Positions 1-11,045 of a stretch of DNA of 64,000 nucleotides are shown in pieces. The stretch covers positions 23,883,370 through 23,947,369 of the forward strand of contig NC_049904.1 of NCBI RefSeq assembly GCF_001411555.2, given 5' to 3'. The number at the start of each line of letters is the position of its first letter. The stretch's first letter is position 1. The notes below the pieces were generated by a model, which was given only the letters and a program-made list of their open reading frames with translations, searched no databases and was not told the DNA's origin. The translations under genes were made by a program, and so were the position numbers. This stretch comes from Juglans regia (taxonomy: Eukaryota; Streptophyta; Magnoliopsida; Fagales; Juglandaceae).

Positions 1-492
1 CTTCTCTAGGTTGTTACTAGGCTAGATATACTATAAATGAGAAAAGACTAAAGTGTCCTTTTGAGCAACTATTACAAAAAAAACTAGTAAAACGTAATAA
101 TATCCTTGGACCAGGCCCTGGGCCCATTTTGATGTCCGTTGCTTCCATCTTCCTTTTTAAGGCCCAACGATCTGCATTAGGCCAAGCCCACATGCATTGA
201 CCCATAACTCTTTCTCCTTAAGCATTCTGTCTTCACCATTTAACTAAGTCTTCAAAGAACCGAATGCCCTAGAGTTATCGTGTTCCTTCCTTCTCTCACG
301 CCGCCGTCTGAATCTTCTCCTCTAGAAATGGCATGTCACAGATTCCTTTACATATGCATGATATTGAGGGTAAAGTTGTTGATGCAACAATAGAAGAAAA
401 TGTTCAATCATCTAAAGTATCTACAGATGAGGAGGACGAATGGTTAACTGAAACTGATACGAATAAGTGATGAGTTTTGTGTTCACATGACA
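1..492 (-). repeat. 3' LTR of the minus-strand Gypsy element, partial
   Basis: Direct repeat of 5113-5602, clearly alignable with scattered substitutions and small indels. On the minus strand it begins TGTCATGTGAACA. The window edge cuts its other end. On the plus strand it contains GGCCCA/GCCCA-type motifs, a pyrimidine-rich leader-like stretch and a short open frame of about 45 codons ending with TGA near 470, all shared with the other copy. Confidence 0.75.
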
Positions 493-511
493 CTTGAAAA
501 GGTCCATAAAA

Positions 512-2122
512 TCATGGTGAGAGCTTCATATTCTGGTGGTGTAGGAGTGAAGACTGTCTGTAAGGTTGGAGTTTTAGGTAAGCCCAGTTATCCACTTGAA
601 ATTGTTGCTCCTTTCTCCCTTTGTCAACATAACATTTCATTTGTTCCTGAGATCTGACTAAGTTGTGTTTCAACAGGGCCCGAAGATGATCTCTATCGCG
701 CAAGGTATTTTCTACTTCCTCAATTCTAGTTGTGCCTACTGTGTAGCTAGATAGTTTAGGGGGCATGTAGCCGTATAGGGCTTGAAAGGGTGTAATTTTA
801 CTGGAGGCATGTTAACTTGAGTTGTAGCACCACTCAGCTAGGGCCACCCACTTAGACCATTCCTTCGGCCTATCACTGACATAGGATCTCAAATAGTTCT
901 CCACCCACTTGTTAAAAGTCTCGGTTTGGCCATCTGTCTAGGGATGGCAGGTTGAGACAGATGGTAGGTCGTACTGAAGGCTAGCTTGACCCCTTGTAAG
1001 GTTAAGAGTTCTTGCCAAAATCTGCTGGTGAATGTGGGGTCTCTGTCAGATATGATTTGGGGTGTAACCGATCCGGTTTTGAATAAAATCTAAAACCGAA
1101 CCGGTATGTATTGGTTTTGTATTTTCCAAAACTGATTACGCATCGGTTATCCTCCTAAACCGGTACTTCCTGTTTTACCGGTTTCCGGTCCGGTCCGGTT
1201 CGGTTTTCCAGTTTTTTTAAAATTTAAATTTCACAATTTGTCATTAAAAATTTGTTTATAAAAAAAAAAACTTTTAGTATTAGTATTAGTTATAATCTTT
1301 TAGTAAAAACTTTTAGTATTAATTATAAGTATAACTATAATCTATAGTCTATATTAAACTATTAGTATTATTTATAAACTTATATATTAGTATTAACATT
1401 TAATGTAATAATTTATATATATATGAAATTATAAATTAACATTTAATGTATAAATTTATAATTGCACATTATATATAAAACTTATTTATATTAATATTTA
1501 ATATATATTTAAAATATTTTGTATAAAACTTATATATAAAAATATTATTTTTTATTTTTTTTTAATCAACGGGTCCGGTCTGGTCCAGTCCGATCCAAAA
1601 AATCTCAAAACCGAAACCGGACCAGAACCGGCCAGTTTTTACATTTTAAAAAACGGTTCCGGTCCGATCCGGTTCAGTCCGGACTGATTTTCCAGTTTTC
1701 CGATTTAAGTTTACACCCCTAGATATGATGGAGTTTGGCATGCCATGGAGTTTAAATATGTGTTTGAGGAAGAGTTGGGCCATGGTTTTAGCAGTGTATG
1801 GATGAGTTATAGGGATGAAGTGGGAGTATTTGGTAAACCTGTCCACAACTACCCACAAGGCATTAAAGCCACCAGAGTTAGGTAAACCCTCAACAAAGTC
1901 CATAGTTATGTCAATCCATGGTGTTGAGGTTACTGGAAATGGTTGGAGCAGCCCACTAGGAAGGGTGTTGTCCACCTTAACAGTCTGACAAATGTCACGA
2001 CCTTTAAGAAAATGTATCACATCAGACTTCTGGCCAGGCCAATAGAAGTCCCTTTTAATTCGATATAAGGTCTTATCAAAACCCAAGTGGCCCCCTAGGG
2101 TACTGCCATGAAGTAATTCCAA
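512..2122 (-). pseudogene. Integrase remnant, split by a transposon
   Basis: Minus strand. 1724-2122 carries the zinc-binding region and catalytic core start (LHGSTLGGHLGFDKTLYRIK, WIDITMDFVEGLP, VVVDRFTKYSHFIP). The core is cut at the SIISDRDP site by the 1057-1720 insertion and resumes from about 1047 leftward (DRDPTFTSRFWQEL). The C-terminal linker lies at 512-766 (GRKEQQFQVDNWAYLKLQPY). No chromodomain follows; the sequence runs straight into the LTR. Confidence 0.82.
1057..1720. mobile_element. hAT-like non-autonomous element inserted in the integrase
   Basis: The insertion interrupts the integrase reading frame and is flanked by AGATATGAT at 1048-1056 and 1721-1729. Removing the insert plus one copy restores the integrase motif, so this is a true target-site duplication of 8-9 bases. 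The ends are inverted: TTGGGGTGTAA on the left, and AGGGGTGTAA as the complement of the right. Both subterminal zones are rich in CCGGTTCGG/CCGGTCCGG motifs around an AT-rich core without coding capacity. An 8-base duplication would fit hAT, 9 bases Mutator; the TAGGGGTG-like terminus favours hAT. Confidence 0.8.
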
Positions 2123-2215
2123 TAGTTTCTAAATGAAGGGAGGATTGGCATGAATGTAAACTCTCCCTTTGTAAAAGAGTATCCCACTCTTGACAGCATA
2201 GAGGGACTATAACTA

Positions 2216-3865
2216 TCATTGTTTGTGCTTTTCCCAAAGTTTCTTGATCCTTTCATCTATGTCATACAATGCCTTGACTTCTGTCTTCCAATCCCAATTA
2301 GGAACATAAATTAAAGACACCATCACTTCAGAGTTAACTCCCTGTCTAGATAGGGCATCAACCACTAGGTTCTCTATACCCTTTTTATACTTGACTATGA
2401 AGTCATAGCCCATGAGTTTGGAGATCCATTTTTGTTGCATAGCAGTTCCTACCCTCTGGTCTAGTAAGAACTTGAGGCTCTGGTGATCTGTTTTGATAAC
2501 AAAAAGTTGGCTCAAGAGGTAATGGCGCCACTTTTGGACTACAGACACAAGGGCTAGACATTCCTTTTCATAAGTAGAAAGCCTTAAGGTCCTCCCCTTC
2601 AAGGCTTGACTGAAAAATGCTTGGAGCCTCTCTACCTACATAAGTACTGCCCAATAGCTTCCCTAGAAGCGTCACACTCAATAACAAAGGGTTTTTGGAA
2701 GTTTGGTAGGGATAGGACTGGGGTATCAGTCATTGTTGTTTTAAGCTTATCAAAGGCCTCTTGAGCTTCCTCATCCCAAGCAAAACTATCTTTTTTGAGT
2801 AAACTGGTTAGTTTGGCAGCTATAGCTTCATACCCTCTCACAAACCTTCTGTAGTAGCCTGTGAGGTCTAAAAAACCTTTTAAGGTTTTAAGAGATTTTG
2901 GTGGTGGCTAGCTCAACATTGCTTTGATCTTCTCAGGATCAGCCTTAACTCCATGGCCAGAAATCAAATGGCATAAATAGACAATCTCAGTGCAACCAAA
3001 ACTGCATTTACTCAGCTTAGCAAATAGCTGATTTTCCCGTAGGATCTCAAAAGTCAGCTGTAGGTAGTGTACATGTGTCTCCAAATCCATGCTATAGATT
3101 AAAATATCATTAAAAAAAAAAAAACCAAAATAAATTTCCTTAGGTGAAGGGGCATTGGTGAGGCCAAAAGGCATAACGAGAAATTCATAGTGCCCCTCGT
3201 GTGTTCTGAACGCAGTCTTGGGAATATCTTCAGGTTTGACTCGAATTTGATGATATCCTGACCTTGTGTCGAGTTTAGAAAACACATTGGCTCCATGAAG
3301 CTCATCCATTAACTCCTCTACCACGGGGATAGGATATTTTTCATTCACTGTGACATTGTTTAAGGCACGGTAGTCAACACATAAACGCCATGTACCATCA
3401 GTATTTCTCACCAACAAAATAGGTGAGGAATAAGGGCTTTGACTGGGCATAGTGAGATCAGATTCCAGCAACTCCTTTATGAATTTTTTCTATTTCATCT
3501 TTTCAAAAATAGGGGTAACGATAAGGTCTAACAAAAACTAGTTGAGTACCAGGGTGTAGGGGAATATGGCGGTCATGGAATCTGGTTGGAGGAAGGCCAG
3601 AAGGAAGGGCAAAAATGTCAGGGTATTTGTCAAGGAGGTTTTGTATGAGTTTAAAGTTAATGGCTTGTGGACTGTGTGTAGGGTTATGTTCTATAAGTTG
3701 AAGTAGGACCCCTTTATTTTCCAATTGGTTGGCTCTGTTGATTGCCCCATCACCCATTAATGTGCTGCCTCTCAGCCCCTTAGAATGACAACATTCTGGT
3801 TGTAAGTAAAATGCATAGTGAGTTTGTGAAAACTCCATAAAATAGACCCTAGCCCTTGTAACCAT
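2216..3865 (-). pseudogene. Reverse transcriptase and RNase H remnant
   Basis: Read on the minus strand. 3503-3865 holds the stretch before RT (PSGLPPTRFHDRHIPL). 2908-3471 holds RT proper ([44 protein letters not shown]). The catalytic box reads FNDIL instead of FDDIL beside an expanded T run (about 3111-3124 on the plus strand), so one catalytic aspartate is lost. 2632-2841 continues into the RT/RNase H connection (FVIECDAS), and 2216-2602 gives RNase H (STYEKECLAL, KTDHQSLKFLL, DALSR). Stops and frame changes separate the pieces. Confidence 0.85.
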
Positions 3866-3933
3866 TGCACCCCGAGCACTACATCACAACTAGCCAGAAC
3901 CAACAAATACATATCCACAGTGAATTTAGTTTA

Positions 3934-4929
3934 CTAGACTGTCACTTGTAAGTCCTTAATTTTCCCTTCACTTTGCACCTGGTCCCCATTAGCCACCTTC
4001 TCATTAGTCAACACTTGAAGGGGAACCTTAGCTAGGAGTGCAGGATCCAGGAAGTTATGAATACTCCTAGAATCAATAAGGATAGTTATTGTTTGGCTGC
4101 CTATCTTCCCCACTACTCTCATAGTTTTAGGGTTCAAGGACCCTATAATAGCATGCAAGGAAATCTTTGGATCCTCCCCAGATTTAAATTTCTGTTTAAG
4201 GTAGGTCTGCTCTTCATCCTAACCCGTGTCAACTCCCAATATTTCCAACTCATCCTCTACCTTTTCAATCAAATACAGTTTTAGGCTTGGGCATATGTGG
4301 CTAGGGGCCAATTTGAAGTCACGGTAATAGCAAAGACCTTTATCTCTGCGTTCTTTCATTTGGCTTTGGGAAATTTTTTAGACTGGTACTATAGCTTTGG
4401 GATGGTTTTTCTGGTTTTCTGGGTTAAAGATGGTTGAAAATAATTTAGATATGCAGGTTCAGGGTGAGGAGAAGATGGATGTCTGTATGATAGTTCTTGG
4501 AACCACATTAATGCCTTCCCTTCCATGTGAAATGATACTAAACGGAGTCTGTGTTGTGGTAGAGTATTATGAAATGTGAAAAACTGATTTACCTTATAAA
4601 GCCACCCATGAGGGTCATCCCCTCGAAAAACAGGAAACTCTAATCCAATGGATCTTGGTTGGATCTCTCCATTGTGAGGTATGACTTGCTACCTATTATT
4701 GTCACCTTGATGCGAGGATCCTCCTAAAAAAACTTTGTTGACATTGTGCAGATCTATTGCCATGGTGGAAAACTGCTGCATCATCAGCTCCATTTGGCAT
4801 CGCATGGTCAACATCTCCATCCCGATGGTGCTGAACTAACTTTCAGTGTTTTTTATATGATTTTCTATATTTTTTTTGAAGAGATGTAAGTCCTTCATGT
4901 AAATCCTTCAAACGAGTACCTTCAGCCAT
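3934..4929 (-). pseudogene. gag and aspartic protease remnant
   Basis: Translation starts with MAEGTRLKDLHEGL at 4929, similar to the gag start (MAEATR) of the chromovirus at 29589. A retrotransposon-gag core follows (EFPVFRGDDPHGW, then HMEGKALMWFQEL). The centre of gag is missing. A zinc-knuckle trace (GLCYYRDFKLAPSHIC) has lost its second cysteine to arginine. The protease segment at 3934-4158 shows DSRSIHNF where the family has DSGSTHNF, so the active-site glycine is lost. Many stops interrupt the frame. Non-functional. Confidence 0.75.
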
Positions 4930-4945
4930 ATTTAGGGCAGGAAAT

Positions 4946-4960
4946 GGGCTCTGGATACCA
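4946..4960 (-). other. Primer-binding site of the minus-strand Gypsy element
   Basis: On the minus strand this reads TGGTATCCAGAGCCC, matching the usual plant initiator-methionine tRNA primer site (TGGTATCAGAGC) apart from one extra C. It sits directly inside the right-hand LTR, as expected for a minus-strand element. Confidence 0.7.
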
Positions 4961-5602
4961 CTTCTAATAGACTAAGCTAAGAAAGATGGAATCTAAGGAA
5001 TGAAACAGATGAATCCGTGGCAAATTTCATTCAGTAGAATAATAGGAAAGGCTTTCTTTGAGGGGAGTTTCTCCAAGCAATCAAACAGTAAAAATTATTC
5101 AAGGTCTAGATGCTTCTCTAGGTTGTTACCAGGCTAGATATACTAGAAATGAGAAAAGACTAAAGTTTCTTTTAGAGCAACTATTACAAAGAAACTAGTA
5201 AAACATAATAATATCCTTGGAACATGCCCTGGGCCCGTTTTGCTATATGTTGCTTCCATCTTCCTTCTTAAGGCCCAACTATCTGCATTAGGCCAAGCCC
5301 ACATGCATTGACTCGTAACTCTTTCTCTTTAGGCCTTTTGTCTTCCCTATTTGACTAAGTCTTCAAAGAACTGAATGCCCTAGAGTTGTCGTGTTCCTTG
5401 CTTCTCTCACGCCGCCTTCTAAATCTTCTCCTCTCGAAACGATGTGTCACAGATTCCTTTACATATGGATGATATTGAGGGTGAAGTTGTTGATGCAACA
5501 ATAGAAGAAAATGTTCAATTATCTAAAGTATCTACAGATGATGAGGGCGAATGGTCAACTGAAACTAATACGGATAAGTGATGAGTTTCTGTTCACATGA
5601 CA
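4961..5602 (-). repeat. 5' LTR of the minus-strand Gypsy element
   Basis: Bases 5113-5602 repeat 1-492; bases 4961-5112 correspond to sequence that would lie left of the window. The element's primer-binding site begins immediately next to 4961, which fixes that edge. The outer edge near 5602 is where similarity between the copies stops, just after a shared CACTT at 5601-5605. Because the left copy may have been cut by a deletion at that same point, the true LTR could extend further right. The length as drawn, about 640 bases, is ordinary for plant Gypsy LTRs. Confidence 0.65.
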
Positions 5603-5869
5603 CTTTATGAAAAAAATAATTATGTGATGTATGTCTTAGTGATTTTAAATCATGCCATCCAAGAGAAAGAAAGTTCGTATCCCATCTCCACTCATTTCTT
5701 GCTCTTCCAATTGACTCACCAGTCGAGATTAACTCTCTAAAATGAGGTAAAATATTGACAACAAGTTTGTCTCAATCAAGGTAAATCATGAATATTAAAT
5801 ATTTTCTAATTTATCATTTCCTTCGTTTCTACCAAAAATATGATTTTCTTTAGAGCAAACTGTACAATC

Positions 5870-7136
5870 TCCTCGAGGTCGAGACACTACTAGATACGTC
5901 ATATTGGAAAAAATATCGTAAAGTGTGTAAAATTAAGGTTAGCATTCATGATGATCATACTGGAGGTAAAGAGAACCAGCGGCTTAGCTTGCTTGATTTG
6001 CATATAGGTGCTCTTACACGAACTTATACACCTTTGACTACTAGTTCATGGCATAAAGTCTCCCAAGATATAAAGATCTTATCAAGAAGCATTGTTTGGT
6101 AATGTTTAATTTATTTATCAAATTATTTAATGTGTAGTAGGCAAAATATAGAATACACAAATGATTTGTTCGTAGAATAATTTTTTAAATATGACTTCGA
6201 ATTAATTCTGGCCAGATAGATGAGCGTAAGATTGTTGACGAACTTATATATAATTCATATGTAAATATAAGGCAAGATGTCATGAATATTACAATAAGTT
6301 CGATAACAAAGATGAGACAGTCCAACATCCAGCCAACATCCTTTTCTGGATGTTCGACCTTGCGATTGGGAAAAACTTTTTGATATGTTTGACCATCCAA
6401 CATATAAGGTAAATGACTTATTTTACTTGTCATATTTTATAATTTTATCTTGCTAATATTTACGAATTATATGTAGGAGCGAAGTTCTATAAACAAAGCA
6501 AATAAATCGAACTTGAAGATTTATCATCATGCAAGCCCAAGTTCTTTCTATTGTTTATCGAAGAAACTAGTAATTCTATTTAATATAATGGGTTGCTCAA
6601 GTTTGTTGTTTGTCTTATTCTATTGAGTTTATATCTATAAAATGTGTCTTTTAGCAAGAATCAGATACCAATTTCGAACTTAGAAAATTATACACTATAT
6701 ATACTGATCGTAATGGAGAGTATACTCATTCTGACGCACTTGAAAATTATATAAGTATTATTATCTATTTTAACTAAAGATATTTGTATATTTGTGACAA
6801 TATTAATTCTTTCTCTTATGTGTAGGGAAAATGGTTGTCCTGCGTGTTGAATCTGAGAATTTCTCAACAAATAATGTTGATATTTTTACAAAAATTTTGG
6901 GTCTATGTACAGGATATTTAAGGGGTTTAGGTCATTGTGTCAAACCTTCTAACTTATCCTCATCAACCAATAATACCCCTAATACTTCAAAAGCATTAGA
7001 GGAAGTTAGGTTTGAAATCAAAGAAATGAGGATAAAGCAACATGAGCTAGAAGCTCAACTGACACAACAAGCAAACATGGAGATGCGATTGAAGCAACAA
7101 GAACAACAACAAAAGGAGTTTAGAAGAAAGATATAA
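5870..7136 (+). pseudogene. Transposase_24-like protein remnant
   Basis: One fragment near 5940-6102 reads LLDLHIGALTRTYTPLTTSS followed by WHKVSQDIK, resembling the part of plant Transposase_24 proteins where a TR.IG..VR..APL..W...P pattern occurs. It ends at a GTAATG splice-like donor. The last fragment at 6831-7136 reads NNVDIFTKILGLCTGYLRGL, matching the conserved EIF..VLG...GY.RGLG segment, then a glutamine-rich coiled-coil-like tail (LEAQLTQQANMEMRLKQQEQ). Pieces between are short and interrupted. Family assignment is from remembered motifs and is moderate. Confidence 0.55.
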
Positions 7137-7339
7137 CTCCAAGTGCAAACGATTATGCAATAATTCAGACCTCCTAACAATTGATTTAATAATTTTACTA
7201 CTATTTTCGTATGATGAACAATATTTTCTTCATTTAGTTTGTACTTATGAGATTACTTTTTATGTTTTTTGAACAAATTCTAATATATTTTTTAAGATAC
7301 TATGTATGAGTACTTGAGGTTTTTCATTATTAGATTAAA

Positions 7340-7780
7340 AAAATCCCTACTGTTCAAACGCCCAAAAATCATTTGAACATATAGTCAATTTAACCATTCG
7401 AATGGGTGCAAAGAACATTCAAATGTAATTTGTAATTCGCGTTCTAACATGAACTCTGCATTCAAACGTAATAAGCGTTCGAATGATTTCTTACAACATC
7501 AAACATTACATCAACATTCGAAGACTATATTGAATATTCAAACGTTTTTCCCTAAAAATAAGTCTGAACGTACTAGAATTCAATCGACCACTCAACGCAA
7601 TGCGTTCGAACATAGTTGTATGGTCAAACACTAAACTTACAAGTTGAATGTTTGTCCATAACAATACGTTCAAACATATTCAAATTCGATTGACCACTCA
7701 ACCCATTGCATCTGAACATAGAGTTATGACTGAATATAATGAATCAACTGTTGGAATGTCCATTTGGGACGAATTTTAAT
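7340..7780. repeat. CACTA subterminal repeat cluster
   Basis: At least fifteen degenerate copies of CATTCGAA/GTTCGAAT-type motifs occur here in both orientations, for example GCGTTCGAATGA near 7472, ACATTCGAAGAC near 7514 and GCGTTCGAACATAG near 7602. Density falls off sharply outside this zone. Such arrays normally bind the element's own DNA-binding protein. Confidence 0.6.
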
Positions 7781-8024
7781 CATCCAAAAAAAATTTTATG
7801 TTCAAATGCCATCAAGTGGTTTCGTCCCAATTTTTTAGGACAAAATTCTACTTTTTGGGACAAAGTTTCAATTTTCGTCCCAAAAAACCTTTTGGGACAG
7901 AGGTTTTGAGATGATTTTTTTGTTCTAAAAAATATTGGGACAAAATTGCTATTTTTTGTTGTCACATATCAACCCCCCCCCCCCCTTTTTTTAATAAAAA
8001 GAACATAATATTAATAAAAAAACA

Positions 8025-8979
8025 TTACAGACAACTATCAAGCCAAATTGCTTGAGAGATAAGGTTTGGAAAACCATCACACCACATCTCAATAGACTCA
8101 ACAAACCAAGCATGTCGAGCGAGTCCATGAGTAGCCTTATTTCCCAGCCTACTAACATGCTGAATTTGATATTCCTCAAACACAGCCAATAACTTCTTTG
8201 TTTCTTGCAATAAGATCCCCAGTATTGAAGAAGAATCTGTTGTAGCTTGTAGCTCTCTTACCATCAATAGAAAATCACTCTCAATGATTAGCTTTTTAAT
8301 ACCCATACGAGCACATAATTGCAGACCTCAGAAGACAACAAGCAGCTCTATATCCTCAGAAGAGCAACCTCAAGTTCAACTTTGCTAGCAACCATAACAG
8401 TTTCACCTTTAGCTCCAATCCCAACTTTGTGTTGATCTCTAAATATAGCTCCATCCACATTAAGCTTCAGAAAATTAGCAAGAGGTGGTTTCCAATCACA
8501 GTACTTCTTAACCTCTTTAAGAGACTTCGGCCTTGTATCTATGTACATCCTCTGAAGAGATAAAGCATGCTCAACATCCTGCCTTGGTTCAAGTATCACC
8601 TATTCATGCATCTTTTTATTTCGCCTATACCAAAATCCCCAAGCTAGTTAGAAAAAACTAGTCGAAGCCTCTGTTTTACCAAGAGCTTTAACTCGCATAA
8701 CAACCTCCAAAATTGTGTTATTTCTTTCCACATCTTACATAACAGGCAAAAAAATACCCCACTAATCTTTTATGATGGACATTTGAGCAAAAAATGAGCT
8801 AAGTCTTCACTTCCAGCATTACAGAAACAACACACCTCCTCACTAATAATTTTTCTTTTTCTTAAGATTGTTTTGTGTTGGTAAATCATCTTTACAAGCT
8901 CTCCATGCAAAGACCTTAATTTTATTTGGAACTTGCATCTGGCAAATAGTCTTCCACAGAGTCTATTGTGTACTGGCAT
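8025..8979 (-). pseudogene. LINE zinc-binding and RNase H C-terminus, broken
   Basis: 8770-8979 gives the RT-associated zinc region (CCFCNAGSEDLAHFLLKCPS). 8348-8599 gives the start of RNase H (FLKLNVDGAIFRDQHKVGIG), including the first catalytic aspartate in NVDGA. 8025-8306 gives the rest (IKKLIIESDFLLMVREL, then VSRLGNKATHGLARHA). These are the domains that end the second ORF of many plant L1-type LINEs. At least two frame breaks separate them. Confidence 0.8.
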
Positions 8980-9447
8980 TCAAACATTCACCTAAGATTT
9001 TCTGTGATCCCTACCTTATCAACCTATAAGCACTTCGCACACTGAATAGGCCATTCTTCTCTTGAATCCAAGTCCACCTATCTGGCTGAGTACCTGGGCA
9101 GATTAGTATTTTCAAAATCTCAGAGGCAACATTTGGGTTGAATAGAACTATTACTTTCGCTACATTCCCCCAATTAATATTACTGTCCAATTAACTATCC
9201 ATTGTTTCCTCCACATTTATTGCAACTCTATCAGGATTGGCCAAAGCAACATTACTAAAACATGGAATCCAAGCCTCAGTCCAAAGCTTAGCAGTTTTCC
9301 CATCACCAATTCTCCATCTACAACCTTTGAGCAGCCAAGATTTTGCTTAGCCTCCAATTTTGAGTCAAAGAAATTTTCCTTAGGAAAGTATCTAGCCTTA
9401 CAGATTTTGTGAAGCAATGAGTTTTCAGCATTAAGAATTCTTCATCC

Positions 9448-10985
9448 CTATTTAGCAAGTAAGGCTAGATTAAAAGATCTCAAATATTTTAAACCAAGTC
9501 CACCTTTAGTTTTAGACTTGCACATTTTTTCCCATCTAACCCAATATATCTTCCTCTCCTCCTTTTTCTTACCCCACCAAAATCTAGCTATCATGGATTT
9601 CAAATCTGAACATAGTGTACCATGTAATAAGAAGCAACTCATTGAGTAAGTTGAAATAGACAAAGTTACATCTTTAATGAGAACCTTCTTACCACCTTGA
9701 GAAAGTAATTTTTCCTGCCAACTTTGTAGCTTATGCCAGACTTTGTGTTCAATATCAGAAAAAGCCTTGGTTTTTGATCTTCCAACAACTGGTGGTAGAC
9801 CCAAATATTTTTCATACTGTTGTTCACAACTTGTTCCCCACATACTCAGAATCTCTTCACGCACACCATCAATGACATTTTTACTAAAGACCATATAGGT
9901 TTTCTCCCTATTAATCTTCTATCCAAAGGCCTCTCATAAATAGCCAGTAGCCCTTGCACATATGTATTCTCCTCCACATTTGCTCGACAGAAAATCACAC
10001 TATCATCTGCAAACAATAAGTGGTTTACCTAAGGAACACCCCTACAAACACTTACACCAGATACTCTATTCTCATCCCCAGCATTGTTCAACAATGAGAT
10101 TAAACCTTCTGTGCACAGTAGAAATAGATAAGGGGATAGTGGATCCCCTTGTCTCAAATCCCTAGTAGGAACAATTGGCCCTTTAGGATCACCATTAATC
10201 AACACAGAGTAAGTAATAGTGGAAATACATTTCATGATCATAGCCACTAGCTATCTCTCAAACCTCATGGTAATCATAATAGCCTCTAAAAAATTTGACT
10301 CAACACGATCATACGCTTTACTCATATCTAACTTAAGAGACATAAATAATTTTTTTCCAACCTTCTTGTGAATAAGTTCATAAGCAATAAGCACATTATC
10401 AGTAATCAAACGGCCAGGAACAAAAGCACTCTGAGACTCTAAGATAATATAAGGTAGCACACTTTTCAGTCTATTTGCAATTATCTTAGACATCAACTTA
10501 TACACAACATTGCATGGACTAATAGGTCGAAAGTCAGCTACTTTAGAAGGGGATTTCTTCTTAGGAATCAATGTGATATAAGTGTGATTCAAAGAAGTTG
10601 GAAACTCACCAGTGTTTAGAGCTTGCAAAACAACTGCAGTTACTGATCCACCCACGACAGGCCAAAACTTTTGATAAAAAATTAGTGTCATTCCATCTAG
10701 ACCTGGAGCTTTCAGATGATGCATCTGCCTCAAAGCTTTTATCACCTCCTGCTTAGTATACCTTGTTGCTAACCCTTCATTCATTTGATTTGTCACTCTT
10801 CGTGTCAAGTTGTCCAGAAAATTCATAGATCCTCTCTGATTAGAAGTGGAAAACAGATTCGTAAAAAAATCCAGAATAGCTTGATATCTACCATCCCCAT
10901 TCTTCCATTCCCCATTTTCATCTTAAATCTTCAGGATGTTATTCATTTTTCTCCTATGTGTAGCTTTAGCATGAAAAAACTTTGA
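9448..10985 (-). pseudogene. LINE reverse transcriptase, broken
   Basis: 10251-10826 encodes RT motifs: HHLKAPGLDGMTLIFYQKFW, FRPISPCNVVYKLMSKIIAN, SQSAFVPGRLITDN and LKLDMSKAYDRVE. A frame change leads into 10029-10247 (DLRQGDPLSPYLFLLC). The catalytic FADD box is intact at 10002-10013 (plus coordinates). 9448-9894 continues with KYLGLPPVVGRSK and FWWGKKKEERKIYWVRWEKM, the conserved region after RT. Upstream codons to about 10985 extend the protein but contain a stop. Catalytic aspartates survive, but the frame is broken between motifs. Confidence 0.85.
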
Positions 10986-11045
10986 GTTCTAATTACCTTC
11001 CTTCAGCTACAGTACTTTAGATCTTTGTAGCCACACATGTGATCC

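Larger units (their letters stand above)
1..5602 (-). mobile_element. Degenerate Ty3/Gypsy LTR retrotransposon
   Basis: The minus strand reads, in order, gag remnant, aspartic protease, reverse transcriptase, RNase H and integrase, the Ty3/Gypsy order. Similar direct repeats lie at both ends (1-492 and about 4961-5602), and a primer-binding site adjoins the right one. All coding parts carry stops and frameshifts. The part after the integrase core stops abruptly beside the left repeat, with no polypurine tract or chromodomain, so a deletion probably joined integrase to LTR. A second transposon sits in the integrase (1057-1720). The left LTR runs off the window, so the outer end and target duplication cannot be seen. 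The element is old compared with the copy at 29589-35323 and cannot be autonomous. Confidence 0.88.
5606..7965 (+). mobile_element. Remnant of a CACTA (En/Spm-like) transposon
   Basis: Two independent signs agree. The plus strand at 5870-7136 encodes fragments resembling the plant Transposase_24 protein found in CACTA elements. Then 7340-7780 is packed with variants of a roughly 9-base CATTCGAAC/GTTCGAATG motif on both strands, the usual look of CACTA subterminal repeats, followed by GGGACGAA/TTCGTCCC blocks and an end near 7962 (TTTTTTGTTGTCAC) that loosely resembles the complement of a CACTACAAAAAA terminus. The left end is not visible and may be replaced by the Gypsy LTR. Decayed. Confidence 0.6.
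7986..11045 (-). mobile_element. 5'-truncated LINE (non-LTR retrotransposon)
   Basis: The minus strand carries, from right to left, the spacer before RT, reverse transcriptase, a zinc-binding RT-associated region and an RNase H domain of the plant L1-type. The endonuclease and ORF1 are absent: recognisable coding starts abruptly near 11040 (HVWLQRSK, then NSKFFHAKATHRRKMNNI). Truncation at the 5' end is typical of LINE insertion. The 3' end on the minus strand is an A/T-rich tail (T run at 7986-7992 on the plus strand) directly against a run of 13 C. No clear target duplication was found. Multiple stops and frameshifts make it inactive. Confidence 0.85.

Noticed and set aside
7340..7780. Regularly recurring short motifs considered as a CRISPR-like array
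   Set aside because: Motifs are degenerate, unevenly spaced and in both orientations in a plant genome; CACTA subterminal repeats explain them.
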